The position numbers and the translations under genes were made by a program. Shown here piece after piece: positions 24,121 through 33,755 of a stretch of DNA of 64,000 bases. Every line of letters starts with the position of its first letter. The stretch's first letter is position 1. The stretch is from Curtobacterium flaccumfaciens UCD-AKU (GTDB taxonomy: Bacteria > Actinomycetota > Actinomycetes > Actinomycetales > Microbacteriaceae), in the NCBI RefSeq assembly GCF_000349565.1, contig NZ_KB714631.1:39959-103958 (forward strand). The letters are read 5' to 3'. Under the pieces are notes generated by a model, which searched no databases, was not told the DNA's origin, and saw only the letters and a program-made list of their open reading frames with translations.

Positions 24121-25359
24121 ATGAGCGACAGCATCGGCGTCGCCGTCATCGGCGCGGGCATGGCGGGCAAGGCCCACATGGCTGCGTGGCGGAACGCACC
24201 CTCCCTCTTCACCTCGACACTGCCGCCGGTCCGGCTCGTCTCGGTCGGCGACGTGTACGAGCCCCTCGCCGCCGAGGCCGCACGGCGCTTCGGCTACGAG
24301 CGGCACGACACCGACTGGCGGGCCATCGCGGCAGCGGACGACATCGACGTGGTGAGCGTCGTCGTCGCGAACACGCTGCACCGCGAGATCGTCGAGGGGC
24401 TGCTCGCCGCCGGCAAGCACGTGCTGTGCGAGAAGCCGCTGTCCGACTCGCTCGACGACGCCCGCGCCATGGCGTCCGCCGCTGCCGAGGCCGAGCAGCG
24501 CGGAGTCCTCGGGCGGATCGGGTTCACCTACCGTCGCGCTCCCGGGCTCGCGGCCATCAAGGAGCTCGTCGAGGACGGCACGCTCGGCCGGGTCCTGCAC
24601 GTCTCGGGCCGGTACTGGACCGACTACGGCGCCTCGCCCGACGTTCCGTTCTCGTGGCGCTTCGCCGGGGAGCCCGGGTCCGGGGCGCTCGCCGACGTCG
24701 GCTCCCACCTGTCCTACGTCGCCGAGTTCCTCGCCGGACCGGTCCGGAGCGTCAACGGTGGGACGTTCACCACGTCGATCACCGAGCGACCCGTGGCCGC
24801 CGGACACGCCCTGCGGGGGCAGGCGGTCCCGCTCACCGGTGCGACCGCGGCCGTCGGGAACGACGACTACGCCACGTTCAGTGCACGCTTCGGTGACGGC
24901 ACGGTCGTCGGGTCGCTCGAGGCCTCCCGTGTCGCGGCCGGGCACCCGAACGGCCTCGTCATCGAGGTGTTCTGCGAGCGCGGGGCCGCCCGGTGGGACC
25001 AGGAGCGCGCCTCCGAGATCGGCCTCGCGCTGCAGTCCGACGGCTCGCGCACGGGCGGGTACCGCCAGGTCGTGCTCGGCCCGGACCACCCCTACGTCGC
25101 GGGCGGCATGGCGATGGACGCCCCGGGCGTCGGTTGGGGGCAGAACCAGATGTTCGAGTACCAGGCGCGGGCGTTCCTCGACGAGGTCGCCGGGCTGTCC
25201 GGCGACGTACCCGACGCCCTGCCCGCGAACGCCACGTTCGACGACGGCGTGCACAACATGGAGGTCCTCGACGCTGTGGCACGGTCCGCCGCGGCCGGGG
25301 GTGCGTCCGTCGACGTGGCCGACGCCGTCGTCCCGACCACGGAGGGTGTCCGCGCATGA
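24121..25359 (+). CDS. Gfo/Idh/MocA-family NAD(P)-dependent oxidoreductase
   Basis: 412 residues. The Rossmann start VAVIGAGMAGKAHMAAW binds NAD(P); HVLCEKPLSDS carries the conserved EKP lysine used in substrate binding and catalysis; GALADVGSHLSYVAEF matches the family G...D.G.H motif with the active-site histidine. Such enzymes oxidise inositols, sugar acids or related polyols. AAGGAG lies upstream of ATG 24121 and the stop overlaps the next start (ATGA). The LacI operator just upstream implies induction by the substrate. Substrate not identifiable. Confidence 0.9.
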   Translation: MSDSIGVAVIGAGMAGKAHMAAWRNAPSLFTSTLPPVRLVSVGDVYEPLAAEAARRFGYERHDTDWRAIAAADDIDVVSVVVANTLHREIVEGLLAAGKHVLCEKPLSDSLDDARAMASAAAEAEQRGVLGRIGFTYRRAPGLAAIKELVEDGTLGRVLHVSGRYWTDYGASPDVPFSWRFAGEPGSGALADVGSHLSYVAEFLAGPVRSVNGGTFTTSITERPVAAGHALRGQAVPLTGATAAVGNDDYATFSARFGDGTVVGSLEASRVAAGHPNGLVIEVFCERGAARWDQERASEIGLALQSDGSRTGGYRQVVLGPDHPYVAGGMAMDAPGVGWGQNQMFEYQARAFLDEVAGLSGDVPDALPANATFDDGVHNMEVLDAVARSAAAGGASVDVADAVVPTTEGVRA

Positions 25360-26360
25360 AGCTCGGTCTCTACAACGCGATCCTGCACGACCGACCGCTC
25401 GCCGACGCACTCCGGGTCATCGCGGCCAACGGCCTGACCGGCATCGAGCTGAACACCGGCGGCTTCCTGCCCCCGGTGCACGTGCCCGACCTCGACGCGA
25501 TCCTGGTCGACGACGCAGCCCGTGACGCCTTCCTCGCGCAGTTCGCGGGGACGGGTGTCTCGATCGCCGGCCTCAACTGCAACGGCAACCCGCTGCACCC
25601 CGACCCCGCGATCGGTCCCGCGCACGCCGAGGACGTCCGGCGCAGCATCCGCCTCGCCGCCCGCCTCGGACAGGACCGCGTCGTCACGATGTCCGGCCTG
25701 CCGGCGGGGGAGCCCGGCGGGACGCGGCCGAACTGGATCGTGAACGCGTGGAACTCGGCCGCGCTCGACGTCCTCGAACACCAGTGGAGCGTCGCGGTGC
25801 CGTTCTGGCAGGAGATCGACGCCCTGGCCCGGGAGCACGGCGTGAAGGTCGCGCTCGAGCTGCACCCGCAGAACCTGGTGTTCAACCCGGCGACGATCCG
25901 CGAGCTCGTCGAACGCGGCGGGCTGACGAACGTGGGGGTCGAGCTCGACGCCTCGCACCTGTTCTGGCAGCAGATGGACCCGGTGGCGGTCGCCCGCGAC
26001 CTCGGCCCGCTGGTGTTCCACGCCGCCGCGAAGGACGTCCGGATCAACCCGCACGCGGCGATCAACGGCGTGCTCGACAACTCGTTCCGCCGGTTGTCGA
26101 CCGACGAGCCACGCACGAACCTGGGCGGCGACGAGTGGGCGAACGAGTGGCCGAAGCCGTCGGCGTGGGACTTCGTCGCGCTCGGCAAGGGCCACGACGA
26201 GGCGTACTGGACGACGTTCCTCGAGGCCCTGCGCGCGATCGACCCGGACATGTGGGTGAACATCGAGCACGAGGACACCGAGCTCGGGCGCGAAGACGGC
26301 GTCGCGGTCGCCGCGCGCGTGCTGCGCGCCGCGGACGCGGCACTGCCGCACCGGGCCTGA
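25356..26360 (+). CDS. Sugar phosphate isomerase/epimerase (xylose-isomerase-like TIM barrel)
   Basis: 334 residues beginning MKLGLYNAILHD. Family markers: LTGIELNTGG, a metal-ligand glutamate region VKVALELHPQNLVFNP, an aspartate/histidine pair VGVELDASHLFWQ, a lysine/histidine strand VFHAAAKDV, and the final ligand VNIEHEDTEL. It overlaps the oxidoreductase by four bases, and the two together resemble inositol/sugar-acid catabolic pairs (oxidation followed by isomerisation or epimerisation). Regulated by the shared LacI-type operator. The exact substrate is unknown. Confidence 0.88.
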   Translation: MKLGLYNAILHDRPLADALRVIAANGLTGIELNTGGFLPPVHVPDLDAILVDDAARDAFLAQFAGTGVSIAGLNCNGNPLHPDPAIGPAHAEDVRRSIRLAARLGQDRVVTMSGLPAGEPGGTRPNWIVNAWNSAALDVLEHQWSVAVPFWQEIDALAREHGVKVALELHPQNLVFNPATIRELVERGGLTNVGVELDASHLFWQQMDPVAVARDLGPLVFHAAAKDVRINPHAAINGVLDNSFRRLSTDEPRTNLGGDEWANEWPKPSAWDFVALGKGHDEAYWTTFLEALRAIDPDMWVNIEHEDTELGREDGVAVAARVLRAADAALPHRA

Positions 26361-26575
26361 CCGTCCGGCGGCAGACCCGCACACCGCCTGGAGGCCCGTG
26401 AACCGTTCCGCACACCGGGTGACGGATCCGCTCGTGGTGCGCCGTGCCTCCCGGCCGCACCCTGCGCGGATCGGCCACCGGTGCGCGGAACGACCAGTCG
26501 GTGCACCCGTGCCGGGTGCTGTCACCGGGCCGGGGTAGCATGCACGACACCTGTCCTGTGACGATGGAGCCCTGC

Positions 26576-27568
26576 GTGCCGGAACCGACCGACCCCGCCT
26601 TCCCGCTCGAACACGTGCGATCGGTGGGCGACGACATCGTGGCCTCCGTCGCCACGGTGATCGACGGCAAGACGGAAGCCATCCGAACCGCCCTGACGGT
26701 GATGCTCGCCGAGGGGCACCTGCTCGTCGAGGACGTCCCCGGGGTCGGCAAGACCGTGCTCGCCAAGGCGCTCGGCGCCTCGGTCGGCGGATCGGTGAAC
26801 CGCATCCAGTTCACCTCCGACATGCTGCCGTCCGACGTCACGGGCGTGAACATCTTCGACCAGTCGTCCGGCACCTTCCGGTTCTCGCCCGGCCCGGTGT
26901 TCGCGAACGTCGTCATCGGCGACGAGATCAACCGCACCAGCCCGAAGACCCAGTCGGCCCTGCTCGAGGCGATGGCCGAGTCGCAGGTCACCGTCGACGG
27001 CGTGACACGGCAGCTGGACCGTCCGTTCATGATCGTCGCGACGCAGAACCCCATCGACATGGAGGGCACGTACCCGTTGCCCGAAGCCCAGCGCGACCGC
27101 TTCATGGCGCGCATCGCGATGGGCTACCCGAGCGTCGACGCCGAACGGCAGATGCTCGCGAACCGCGGCGGCATCGACCCGCTGTCGCGCCTGCGGCCGA
27201 TCGTCGACGTCACCACCCTGCGGCAGATCATCGAGACCGTGGCCCACGTGCACATCGCCCCCGACGTCGAGGCGTACATCATCGCGATCGTCCGGTCGAC
27301 GCGCACGCACCCCGACCTGGTGCTCGGTGCGAGCCCCCGTGCGACGCTGCACCTCGCGCAGGCCGCGCGTGCGCACGCTGCGCTGGCCGGCCGGCCGTTC
27401 GTCACCCCCGACGACGTCGCAGCGCTCGCCCCGATCGTCCTCGCACACCGGCTCGTGCCGGTCGCCCGGGGGCTCGGCGGCACCGGCGAGGACACCGTGC
27501 GCGAGATCGTCGTCCGCATCGTCTCGGACACCGCCATCCCGTTCACGGCCACCCCCGTCCGCTCCTGA
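26576..27568 (+). CDS. MoxR-family AAA+ ATPase
   Basis: About 330 residues. Walker A is VPGVGKT, Walker B VVIGDEINR followed by the characteristic SPKTQSALLEAM, sensor 1 VATQNPIDMEGTYPLPEAQ, and the C-terminal lid LGASPRATLHLAQAARAHA. MoxR ATPases act as chaperones for maturing partner complexes, usually with a DUF58 protein, which follows here with a TGATG overlap. I prefer GTG 26576 with GGAG six bases upstream; ATG 26540 is an alternative. First gene of a three-gene unit with the transglutaminase TgpA. The spacer 26361-26575 holds a copy of the repeated CCTGGAGGC motif. Confidence 0.92.
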   Translation: MPEPTDPAFPLEHVRSVGDDIVASVATVIDGKTEAIRTALTVMLAEGHLLVEDVPGVGKTVLAKALGASVGGSVNRIQFTSDMLPSDVTGVNIFDQSSGTFRFSPGPVFANVVIGDEINRTSPKTQSALLEAMAESQVTVDGVTRQLDRPFMIVATQNPIDMEGTYPLPEAQRDRFMARIAMGYPSVDAERQMLANRGGIDPLSRLRPIVDVTTLRQIIETVAHVHIAPDVEAYIIAIVRSTRTHPDLVLGASPRATLHLAQAARAHAALAGRPFVTPDDVAALAPIVLAHRLVPVARGLGGTGEDTVREIVVRIVSDTAIPFTATPVRS

Positions 27569-28899
27569 TGGCGCGTCCACCGGCACCGCCGTCGCTGCTG
27601 CGACGCGTCGGTGCCGCGCGGTCCACGGCCGCCCGGTTCGGTCGCCGCGGGCTCTCGTTGGCACGCCGGACCCCGTTCCCGCGTCCGACGGTCCGCGGCT
27701 GGACGGTCATCGCGGTCGGCATCGGCCTGGTCGGCGGCGGCCTGGTCGGCTCCACGAGCGTCGCGGTCACGGCAGGGCTCCTACTGCTCGTGCTCGTCGT
27801 GCTCGGCATCGTCATGGCGTTCGTGGTCGCGACCCCGCTGCGAGGCAGCCGCAGCACCGCCCGGGCGATCGTGCAGGTGGGCGAGGTCTACCGCGAACGC
27901 ATCACCCTGGGCGGCACCAGCCTGCCGTTCGGCCCGCGGGCGACGCTGCTCGTCCGCGAACAGCTCGAGGACGCCTTCGCCAGCCTGGCCGAGGCGGAGA
28001 CCTACGCCGAGGTCGGACCTGGCCTGCCGCCGGCGGTGCTCGACGTCGAAGCGCTCGCGATGCACCGCGGCCGCTCGCTGGTCGGGCCCGTCACGATCCG
28101 GGTCGAGGACCCCTTCGGCCTGCTCCGGATCGACCGTCCCGTCGTCGCGGCCGAAGAGATCGTCGTCGTGCCGGCCTCGGCGCCGCTTGGTGCGATCGAC
28201 GCCGGAGCGCTCGCCGGTGCCGTCTCCGCCGACGAGGGCCGGGTCGGACAGGGCGGTTCGGCCGACGACAGCGAACTCCGTCCGTACCGACCGGGTGACC
28301 CGATCCGCCGGGTGCACTGGGCCCAGAGTGCGCGCCGCGGGGAACTCCACGTCCGCCAGACCACGCAGGCCCAGCCGCCCGAGGCCGTGATCGCGCTCGA
28401 CGTCCGGCGCGAGTCCTACCAGCGCCTCGGTCGGGAAGACCTCGCCGAGCTCTCCGATCTGGGCGGCGACCAGGCCTTCGAGCACGCCGTGGTGGTGGCC
28501 GCCAGTGTCGCCCGCGCGCTCGCCGCCCGGACCTCCCGCGTCGTGCTCGTGTTCGACGGCCCCGAAGGCGCGACCCGGCACGCGGGCGACGTCGGCGGGC
28601 TCACCGACGTGCTCGTCGGGCTCGCCGACGTCCGGCTCCGCTCCGATGCGCGACAGGTGACCGACGTCCTGCCCGAGGTCCGCGGCCGCGACGTGCACGG
28701 GATGACCGCCGTCGTGACCGGTACCTGCACCGCGGAGGAAGCCGCCGAGCTCGTCAGCGCGACGAGTGGTTCGAGCCGCGGCATCCTGGCGACCATCGTG
28801 CCGCCGGACCCTGCTGTCCGGGGCATCCTCGACCGCGGTGGCTGGCGGACCCTCGTGGTGCCGGTCGCCGGTGCGACGCCGTCCGGAGCAGCGCGGTGA
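27568..28899 (+). CDS. DUF58-domain membrane-anchored protein
   Basis: 443 residues. Two hydrophobic segments (about 45-62 starting VIAVGIGLVGGG, and 68-88) anchor it, and the DUF58 signature LRPYRPGDPIRRVHWAQSA with RGELHVRQ lies near residue 235. DUF58 proteins have a von-Willebrand-like fold after this motif (EAVIALDVRRES). They are routinely found between a MoxR ATPase and a transglutaminase, as here. The start overlaps the MoxR stop (TGATG) and its stop overlaps the next start (GTGA), so all three are translationally coupled. Probable role in envelope-complex assembly. Confidence 0.9.
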   Translation: MARPPAPPSLLRRVGAARSTAARFGRRGLSLARRTPFPRPTVRGWTVIAVGIGLVGGGLVGSTSVAVTAGLLLLVLVVLGIVMAFVVATPLRGSRSTARAIVQVGEVYRERITLGGTSLPFGPRATLLVREQLEDAFASLAEAETYAEVGPGLPPAVLDVEALAMHRGRSLVGPVTIRVEDPFGLLRIDRPVVAAEEIVVVPASAPLGAIDAGALAGAVSADEGRVGQGGSADDSELRPYRPGDPIRRVHWAQSARRGELHVRQTTQAQPPEAVIALDVRRESYQRLGREDLAELSDLGGDQAFEHAVVVAASVARALAARTSRVVLVFDGPEGATRHAGDVGGLTDVLVGLADVRLRSDARQVTDVLPEVRGRDVHGMTAVVTGTCTAEEAAELVSATSGSSRGILATIVPPDPAVRGILDRGGWRTLVVPVAGATPSGAAR

Positions 28900-31253
28900 C
28901 CGGGGCGACCTCCCCGGCGCGTGGCCGCGCCGACGTGCGCGAGATCCTGGAGCGGGACGACCTGCGTGACGTCCCGAGCGCCTGGGTCGTCGCCCTCGCG
29001 CCGGTGCCCGTGCTCCTCGCCGCCCTCGCCATCCGGCCGCTCGTGCAGGGCATCGCCTGGTGGGTGTCCGGTGTCGTCGTCGTCGCCGTGCTCGTCGCGG
29101 TGATGCTCGCGGTGCGCCGGCAGACGCCCGGCATCCGCTTCGTCGTCCTGGTCGGCACGGTCATCGCCTGCTCGTGCGCCGCCGCCCTGGTCAACGACAT
29201 CCAGCCGCTCGGGTGGCTCGACGCCGACGGAGCCCTCGGGCAGACGCTCGCCGCGATCCGCCTCAACCCGGCACCCCTGCCACAGACCGACGCGATCCGG
29301 CTCGTGGTCACGGCGTCGATCGGGTGGGTGGCGGCGGTCGCACTGTTCCTCGCCGCCATCGCGCGGATCCCGTCGCTCGCCGCGGCGCCGGCCCTGGTGA
29401 TCCTGATCGTGCCGGGCGTCATCACCGGCCAGCCCGCCGGTACCCCGCTCGTCATCGCCACGTCGGTGGCGTTCCTCGCCCTGCTGTGGTTGTCGGTGCG
29501 CCCCGTGCAGCGCGCACTGCCCGCCGCCGTCGTCGGTGCCATCGGGCTCGTCGTCGCCATCGGACTGCCGACGATCGTGCCGCTCAACGCCAGCTGGCTG
29601 TCCGGTGTCACCGGTGCGATCCAGTCCCCGATCCAGCCCGGACGGCCCGGCACGCTGCTCGAACTCGGCAACGACCTGCGCCGGCCGAGCGAGCTCGAGG
29701 TCTTCCGGTACCGCTCGTCGGACGGGCAGCCCGAGTACCTCAAGCTCGCCGACCTGGACGAGTTCGGCACGGGGGACTGGGTGCCGACCGTGACGAACGC
29801 GGCCGAAGCCGACACCGCCGACGAACAGCAGTGGGCCGAAGGCGTCAACCCGCGCCTGGCGAGCCGCGGCGACGTGACGGTCCGTATCACCGGGCTGTCG
29901 AGCACCTACCTGCCGGTGCCGTCAGGTGCGGTCTCGATCGAGTCGCAGTCCACCAACCTCGACCTGTCGCAGTGGCGCTGGATGGGGAACTCGAGCACCG
30001 TCCGGTCGACCGGCGCCGCGACGGCCCGGGGTGCGATGTACGAGGCGTACGGCGCCTCGACCTTCGCCAACGACTACCTCGACGCGGTCGCCGCCTCGGG
30101 GGTGCTCGCGCGCTCCGACGGCCGTGGCTTCCGGGAGCCCAGCCGCGAGCAGCTCCGCACCGACCTCGCCCTGCCCGACGACCTGCCGGCGAACATCTCG
30201 TCCACCGCCACCCGTGTCGCCGCAGCCGCGACCGACGACTACGGCCGGGCACGGGCGCTCGAGCAGTGGTTCCGCAGCGACCTGTTCACGTACTCCGAGA
30301 CCGCTCCGGTGGAGCAGGGCTACGACGGCGACAGCATGGACGTCGTCTCGACGTTCCTGCGCGTCCGCGACGGGTACTGCGTGCACTTCTCGTCCGCGAT
30401 GGCCGTGATGGCCCGGACGCTCGGCATCCCCTCGCGCATCGCGGTGGGGTACCGGGCCGGGTCGCCGCAGCCCGACGGCGAGTACGCCGTGTCGAACCGG
30501 CAGCTGCACTCGTGGCCCGAGCTGTACATCGAGGGTGCCGGCTGGGTCGCGTTCGAGCCGACGCCCGACTCCGACGAGGCCGCTCCGTCCGAAGAACCCT
30601 CGGCCTCGCCGACGGCAGCGGCACCGGAGACCCCGCTGCCGGCGCCCGAGCAGACCACCCCGGCGGAAGAGGCGGCGTCGTCGACTCCGTCGGAGTCCCC
30701 GGTTCCGGGTGCTGCGGGTGCGTCCAGCACCGGCGGCGGCGGTGGCCCCGTCGGTCTGCTGGTGGGCCTGTTGCTCGTGCTCGCGGTCCTGGTCGCCCCG
30801 GGCTTCGTGCGTGCCGTTCGTCGCCGCTCCCGGCTGTCGGCGATCGCCGCCGGTCGGTCACCTGCCGTGCAGGCGTGGCGGGAACTGCTCGACGACGTCG
30901 CCGACCACGGGTACGCCCCGGGCCTCGCGCCGCCGGGTGACGCCGCCGCCGTGGCCCGGACTGCCCGAGCCGTGCTCGGACGCCTGCGGCCCGGACTGCC
31001 CGCGTCGGTCGTGCCGCACCTGGAGGCCGCCGTCGACGCGGTCGACCGTGAGCGCTTCGCCGCCGACGGGGCCGCATCGGCGGACGGTGCGGCGCTGGGC
31101 AGCCACGTCCGACAGGCCCGTGTCGCCCTGGACGAGTCGGTGCCGAGCGTGCGCGTCGTGCGGTCGCGGCTGCTGCCACCGAGCCTGTTGCCGTCGTCCG
31201 CCTGGTCCCACGACGGGCCGAAGCCCCGCCGTCGGGATCGTCGCTCGGCCTGA
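28896..31253 (+). CDS. TgpA-type membrane protein with transglutaminase-like domain
   Basis: 785 residues. Several N-terminal membrane helices (for example VVVVAVLVAVMLAV, then LILIVPG-type segments) precede an extracytoplasmic transglutaminase-like domain with Cys ~495 in DGYCVHFSSAMAVMA, His ~538 in NRQLHSWPELYI and an acidic partner in WVAFEPTPD. A proline/serine/threonine-rich linker (about 565-620), a further membrane helix (VGLLVGLLLVLAVLV) and a cytoplasmic helical tail follow. TgpA-like proteins occur with MoxR and DUF58 partners. The active-site triad appears intact. The gene ends just before the tandem-repeat block. Confidence 0.9.
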   Translation: MTGATSPARGRADVREILERDDLRDVPSAWVVALAPVPVLLAALAIRPLVQGIAWWVSGVVVVAVLVAVMLAVRRQTPGIRFVVLVGTVIACSCAAALVNDIQPLGWLDADGALGQTLAAIRLNPAPLPQTDAIRLVVTASIGWVAAVALFLAAIARIPSLAAAPALVILIVPGVITGQPAGTPLVIATSVAFLALLWLSVRPVQRALPAAVVGAIGLVVAIGLPTIVPLNASWLSGVTGAIQSPIQPGRPGTLLELGNDLRRPSELEVFRYRSSDGQPEYLKLADLDEFGTGDWVPTVTNAAEADTADEQQWAEGVNPRLASRGDVTVRITGLSSTYLPVPSGAVSIESQSTNLDLSQWRWMGNSSTVRSTGAATARGAMYEAYGASTFANDYLDAVAASGVLARSDGRGFREPSREQLRTDLALPDDLPANISSTATRVAAAATDDYGRARALEQWFRSDLFTYSETAPVEQGYDGDSMDVVSTFLRVRDGYCVHFSSAMAVMARTLGIPSRIAVGYRAGSPQPDGEYAVSNRQLHSWPELYIEGAGWVAFEPTPDSDEAAPSEEPSASPTAAAPETPLPAPEQTTPAEEAASSTPSESPVPGAAGASSTGGGGGPVGLLVGLLLVLAVLVAPGFVRAVRRRSRLSAIAAGRSPAVQAWRELLDDVADHGYAPGLAPPGDAAAVARTARAVLGRLRPGLPASVVPHLEAAVDAVDRERFAADGAASADGAALGSHVRQARVALDESVPSVRVVRSRLLPPSLLPSSAWSHDGPKPRRRDRRSA

Positions 31254-31264
31254 CGCCGGCGCGG

Positions 31265-32008
31265 GCGCGTGGTGCGAGCCTCGCACGGTGCGGGGTTCGT
31301 CGGGCGCTGCGGGGTTCGTCGGGTGGTGCGTGGTTGGTGGCTCGGTGCGGGGCTGTAGGCGTGCACGGGGCGGTCGAGCGGGCACGGGGTCGCGAACCTC
31401 GCACGGTGCGGGCTCCGTTGGGCGATGGCTCGGCGGATGTTGCACGGTGCGGGGTTCGTCGGGCGCTGCGGGGTTGGTCGGGTGGTGCGTGGTTGGTGGC
31501 TCGGTGCGGGACTGTGGGCGTGCACGGGGCGGTCGAGCGGGCACGGGGTCGCGAACCTCGCACGGTGCGGGCTCCGTTGGGCGATGGCCCGGCGGATGTT
31601 GCACGGTGCGGGGTTGGTCGGGTGGTGCGTGGTTCGTGGCTCGGTGCGGGGCTGTAGGCGTGCACGGGGCGGTCGAGCGGGCACGGGGTCGCGAACCTCG
31701 CACGGTGCGGGCTCCGTTGGGCGATGGCTCGGCGGATGTTGCACGGTGCGGGGTTCGTCGGGCGCTGCGGGGTTGGTCGGGTGGTGCGTGGTTGGTGGCT
31801 CGGTGCGGGACTGTGGGCGTGCACGGGGCGGTCGAGCGGGCACGGGGTCGCGAACCTCGCACGGTGCGGGCTCCGTTGGGCGATGGCCCGGCGGATGTTG
31901 CACGGTGCGGGGTTGGTCGGGTGGTGCGTGGTTCGTGGCTCGGTGCGGGGCTGTAGGCGTGCACGGGGCGGTCGAGCGGGCACGGGGTCGCGAACCTCGC
32001 ACGGTGCG
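31265..32008. repeat. Tandem repeat block: 299-bp higher-order unit of 159 + 140 bp
   Basis: The core GTGCACGGGGCGGTCGAGCG recurs at 31361, 31520, 31660, 31819 and 31959, spaced 159, 140, 159 and 140 bases. The 299-bp copies 31361-31659 and 31660-31958 appear identical; partial units extend on both sides. The block lies between the converging TgpA and TetR genes. Because neither 140 nor 299 is a multiple of three, the long open frames crossing it do not encode a repeated protein. Each unit contains short dyads of CGCAC/GTGCG. Function unknown. Confidence 0.9.
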
Positions 32009-32075
32009 AAGCCCCGACCGCCGCGCCCCGACCGCCGCGCCCGACCGCCACGCCCGCCCGCGGGCCGCGGCAGCG

Positions 32076-32678
32076 TCAACGCCGGCGGATGACCGCCTCG
32101 AGCAGGGTCGCGACCAGCTCGCCCGGGTTGACCCCCGGCAGCGCCGGCGCGTCGAACACCAGGCCGACGTTCGCCGCGATGAGCACGTTCGCGAGCTCCT
32201 CCGGCGTCATGCCCACGTCGACCTCGGGGTGGCCACCGAGCCACAGCCGCACCAGTTCGAGCACGCCGTCCTGCAGCACCCGGCGCTGCCGGATGAACTC
32301 GGGCAGGAACTCCGGGTGCCGGACGGCGTACCCGCGGAACGTCGACAGCAGCGCGAACTGTTCGCTCTGGTCGTTCTGACCGAACGCGACGCGCAGGACG
32401 TTCCCGACGTCGACGGAGTCGATGTCGGCGTGCACGAGTTGCCGCAGGGAGCCGAGCACCACGTTGGTGGACCGCTGCATGACCTGTCCGAGCAGGTCTT
32501 CCTTCGACGAGAAGTTCGAGTAGACCGCACCCTTGCTGAACCCGGCGCGCGCAGCGACCTCGTCGAGCCGGGCGCCGTGGACCCCCTGTTCGGCGAAGAC
32601 GGCCGCACCGGCGGCGAGCAGGCGTTCTCGGACCTCGGCGCGCGGGATGCGCTGGGCGGGGGAAGCGTCGTCGCTCAT
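32076..32678 (-). CDS. TetR/AcrR-family transcriptional regulator
   Basis: 200 residues. The N-terminal HTH is classic: RERLLAAGAAVFAEQGVHGA, LDEVAARAGFSKGAVYSNFS and SKEDLL. The C-terminal ligand domain is helical and variable. The gene converges on TgpA across the repeat block and has no obvious partner on its own strand; the 246-base spacer toward the TRIC gene shows no gene. Target and ligand are unknown. Confidence 0.9.
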   Translation of the reverse strand: MSDDASPAQRIPRAEVRERLLAAGAAVFAEQGVHGARLDEVAARAGFSKGAVYSNFSSKEDLLGQVMQRSTNVVLGSLRQLVHADIDSVDVGNVLRVAFGQNDQSEQFALLSTFRGYAVRHPEFLPEFIRQRRVLQDGVLELVRLWLGGHPEVDVGMTPEELANVLIAANVGLVFDAPALPGVNPGELVATLLEAVIRRR

Positions 32679-32924
32679 CGGTTGGTGCTCCGACCTGTGC
32701 TGGTGGTCGTCGGGGAGAGCATCGTGGAGGAGACCTGCCGCGCCGCGCGTCTGATCCCGCGCGGCATCAGCGAAGCCCCCATCCCCACGTCTGCTCGGAA
32801 CCGCCGCGTTCGGGTCGCGTCGGTGCTGTGCGGACAGCGTTCACCGGGATCGCACCGGCAGAACCACCAGGACGATACCCGGCGGTACTGATCGTACCGT
32901 CGCGGAGCCGCGGATGACAGCCCC

Positions 32925-33698
32925 TCAGTCCTCATGATCTTCCCGGACGCTGCCGGCACCGGTCCGACGCCCCGGTCGACGGAGCAGTCGGAGCGCGTCC
33001 GGTCGCAGGCTCCGACCGCGCCGGAGCAGCGAACCCAGGGTCGACTTCGGCTGCCAGTCACGACCGTTCGGCAGGCCCCAGCCGCGGCGGACCGCGCCCC
33101 AGCGGAGCCCGAGCGACAGGGTGATCGCGAGCAGGATGCCGATCGAGGGCGACCCGAGGGCCGAGGCGATCACCATCGTGGCCGACGCGGCGACGGCCAC
33201 GGTGGCGTACAGCGCGTTCCCGCCGAAGACCGCCGGCACCCGTCGCAGCAGCAGGTCGCGCATGGCCCCGCCACCGACCGCCGTGATGGTCCCCATGATG
33301 ATCGCGGCGGGCCAGTCGAGGCCGGCGTCGTAGGTCCGCTGCACGCCGACGACCGCCCAGAACCCGATCACGGCGGCGTCGAGCACGGTGAACAGGCGGT
33401 CCCAGGTGATCTCGGAGAACGACACGAGGAACGCGATGAGCGCCCCGGCGACGGCGACCGGCACGTACAGCGGGTCGACCAGTGCGACGGGCGGCCCGTT
33501 CTGCAGCAGGGTGTCGCGGAGCATCCCGCCACCGAGTCCGGAGACGAACCCGACGACCAGGAACCCGAACAGGTCGAAGTCCATCGCGCGGGCGATGGAG
33601 CCGCCGAGCAGGGCGGACGCGAAGACCCCGGCGAGGTCGAGCACGTTCGTGACCGACGCCAGGCCGTCGACGGACAGCAGGTTCATGAGAACCATCAA
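32925..33698 (-). CDS. TRIC-type (UPF0126) cation channel family membrane protein
   Basis: 257 residues, about seven hydrophobic segments arranged as two similar halves. The duplicated signature GLGGGMLRDTLLQNGPP and AVGGGAMRDLLLRRVPAVF, with glycine-rich kinks and the R-D pair, is diagnostic of the UPF0126/TRIC family, which forms trimeric potassium or small cation channels. The C-terminal 50 residues are arginine-rich and cytoplasmic. ATG at 33698 or, four codons on, 33686. Divergent from the efe operon, sharing the intergenic region with the iron box. Confidence 0.85.
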   Translation of the reverse strand: MMVLMNLLSVDGLASVTNVLDLAGVFASALLGGSIARAMDFDLFGFLVVGFVSGLGGGMLRDTLLQNGPPVALVDPLYVPVAVAGALIAFLVSFSEITWDRLFTVLDAAVIGFWAVVGVQRTYDAGLDWPAAIIMGTITAVGGGAMRDLLLRRVPAVFGGNALYATVAVAASATMVIASALGSPSIGILLAITLSLGLRWGAVRRGWGLPNGRDWQPKSTLGSLLRRGRSLRPDALRLLRRPGRRTGAGSVREDHED

Positions 33699-33733
33699 AC
33701 ATCACGTCGCACGACTGGCGGGCCGTTCGGCGG

Positions 33734-33752
33734 TTAGGTTAGCCTCACCTTC
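33734..33752 (+). promoter_or_regulatory. DtxR/IdeR-type iron box upstream of efeU
   Basis: TTAGGTTAGCCTCACCTTC closely matches the 19-bp consensus TTAGGTTAGGCTAACCTAA. It ends four bases before the efeU ATG, so Fe(II)-loaded repressor would sit on the promoter or start of transcription. Placement suggests a leaderless or very short leader transcript. Confidence 0.8.
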
Positions 33753-33755
33753 GTC

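Noticed and set aside
30286..32244. Very long open frames on both strands across 30286-32891, rich in repeated Pro/Arg/Thr or Gly/Cys/Arg peptides
   Set aside because: They arise from the GC-rich DNA repeats; unit lengths of 140 and 299 bp shift the frame between copies, and known genes occupy the other frame.
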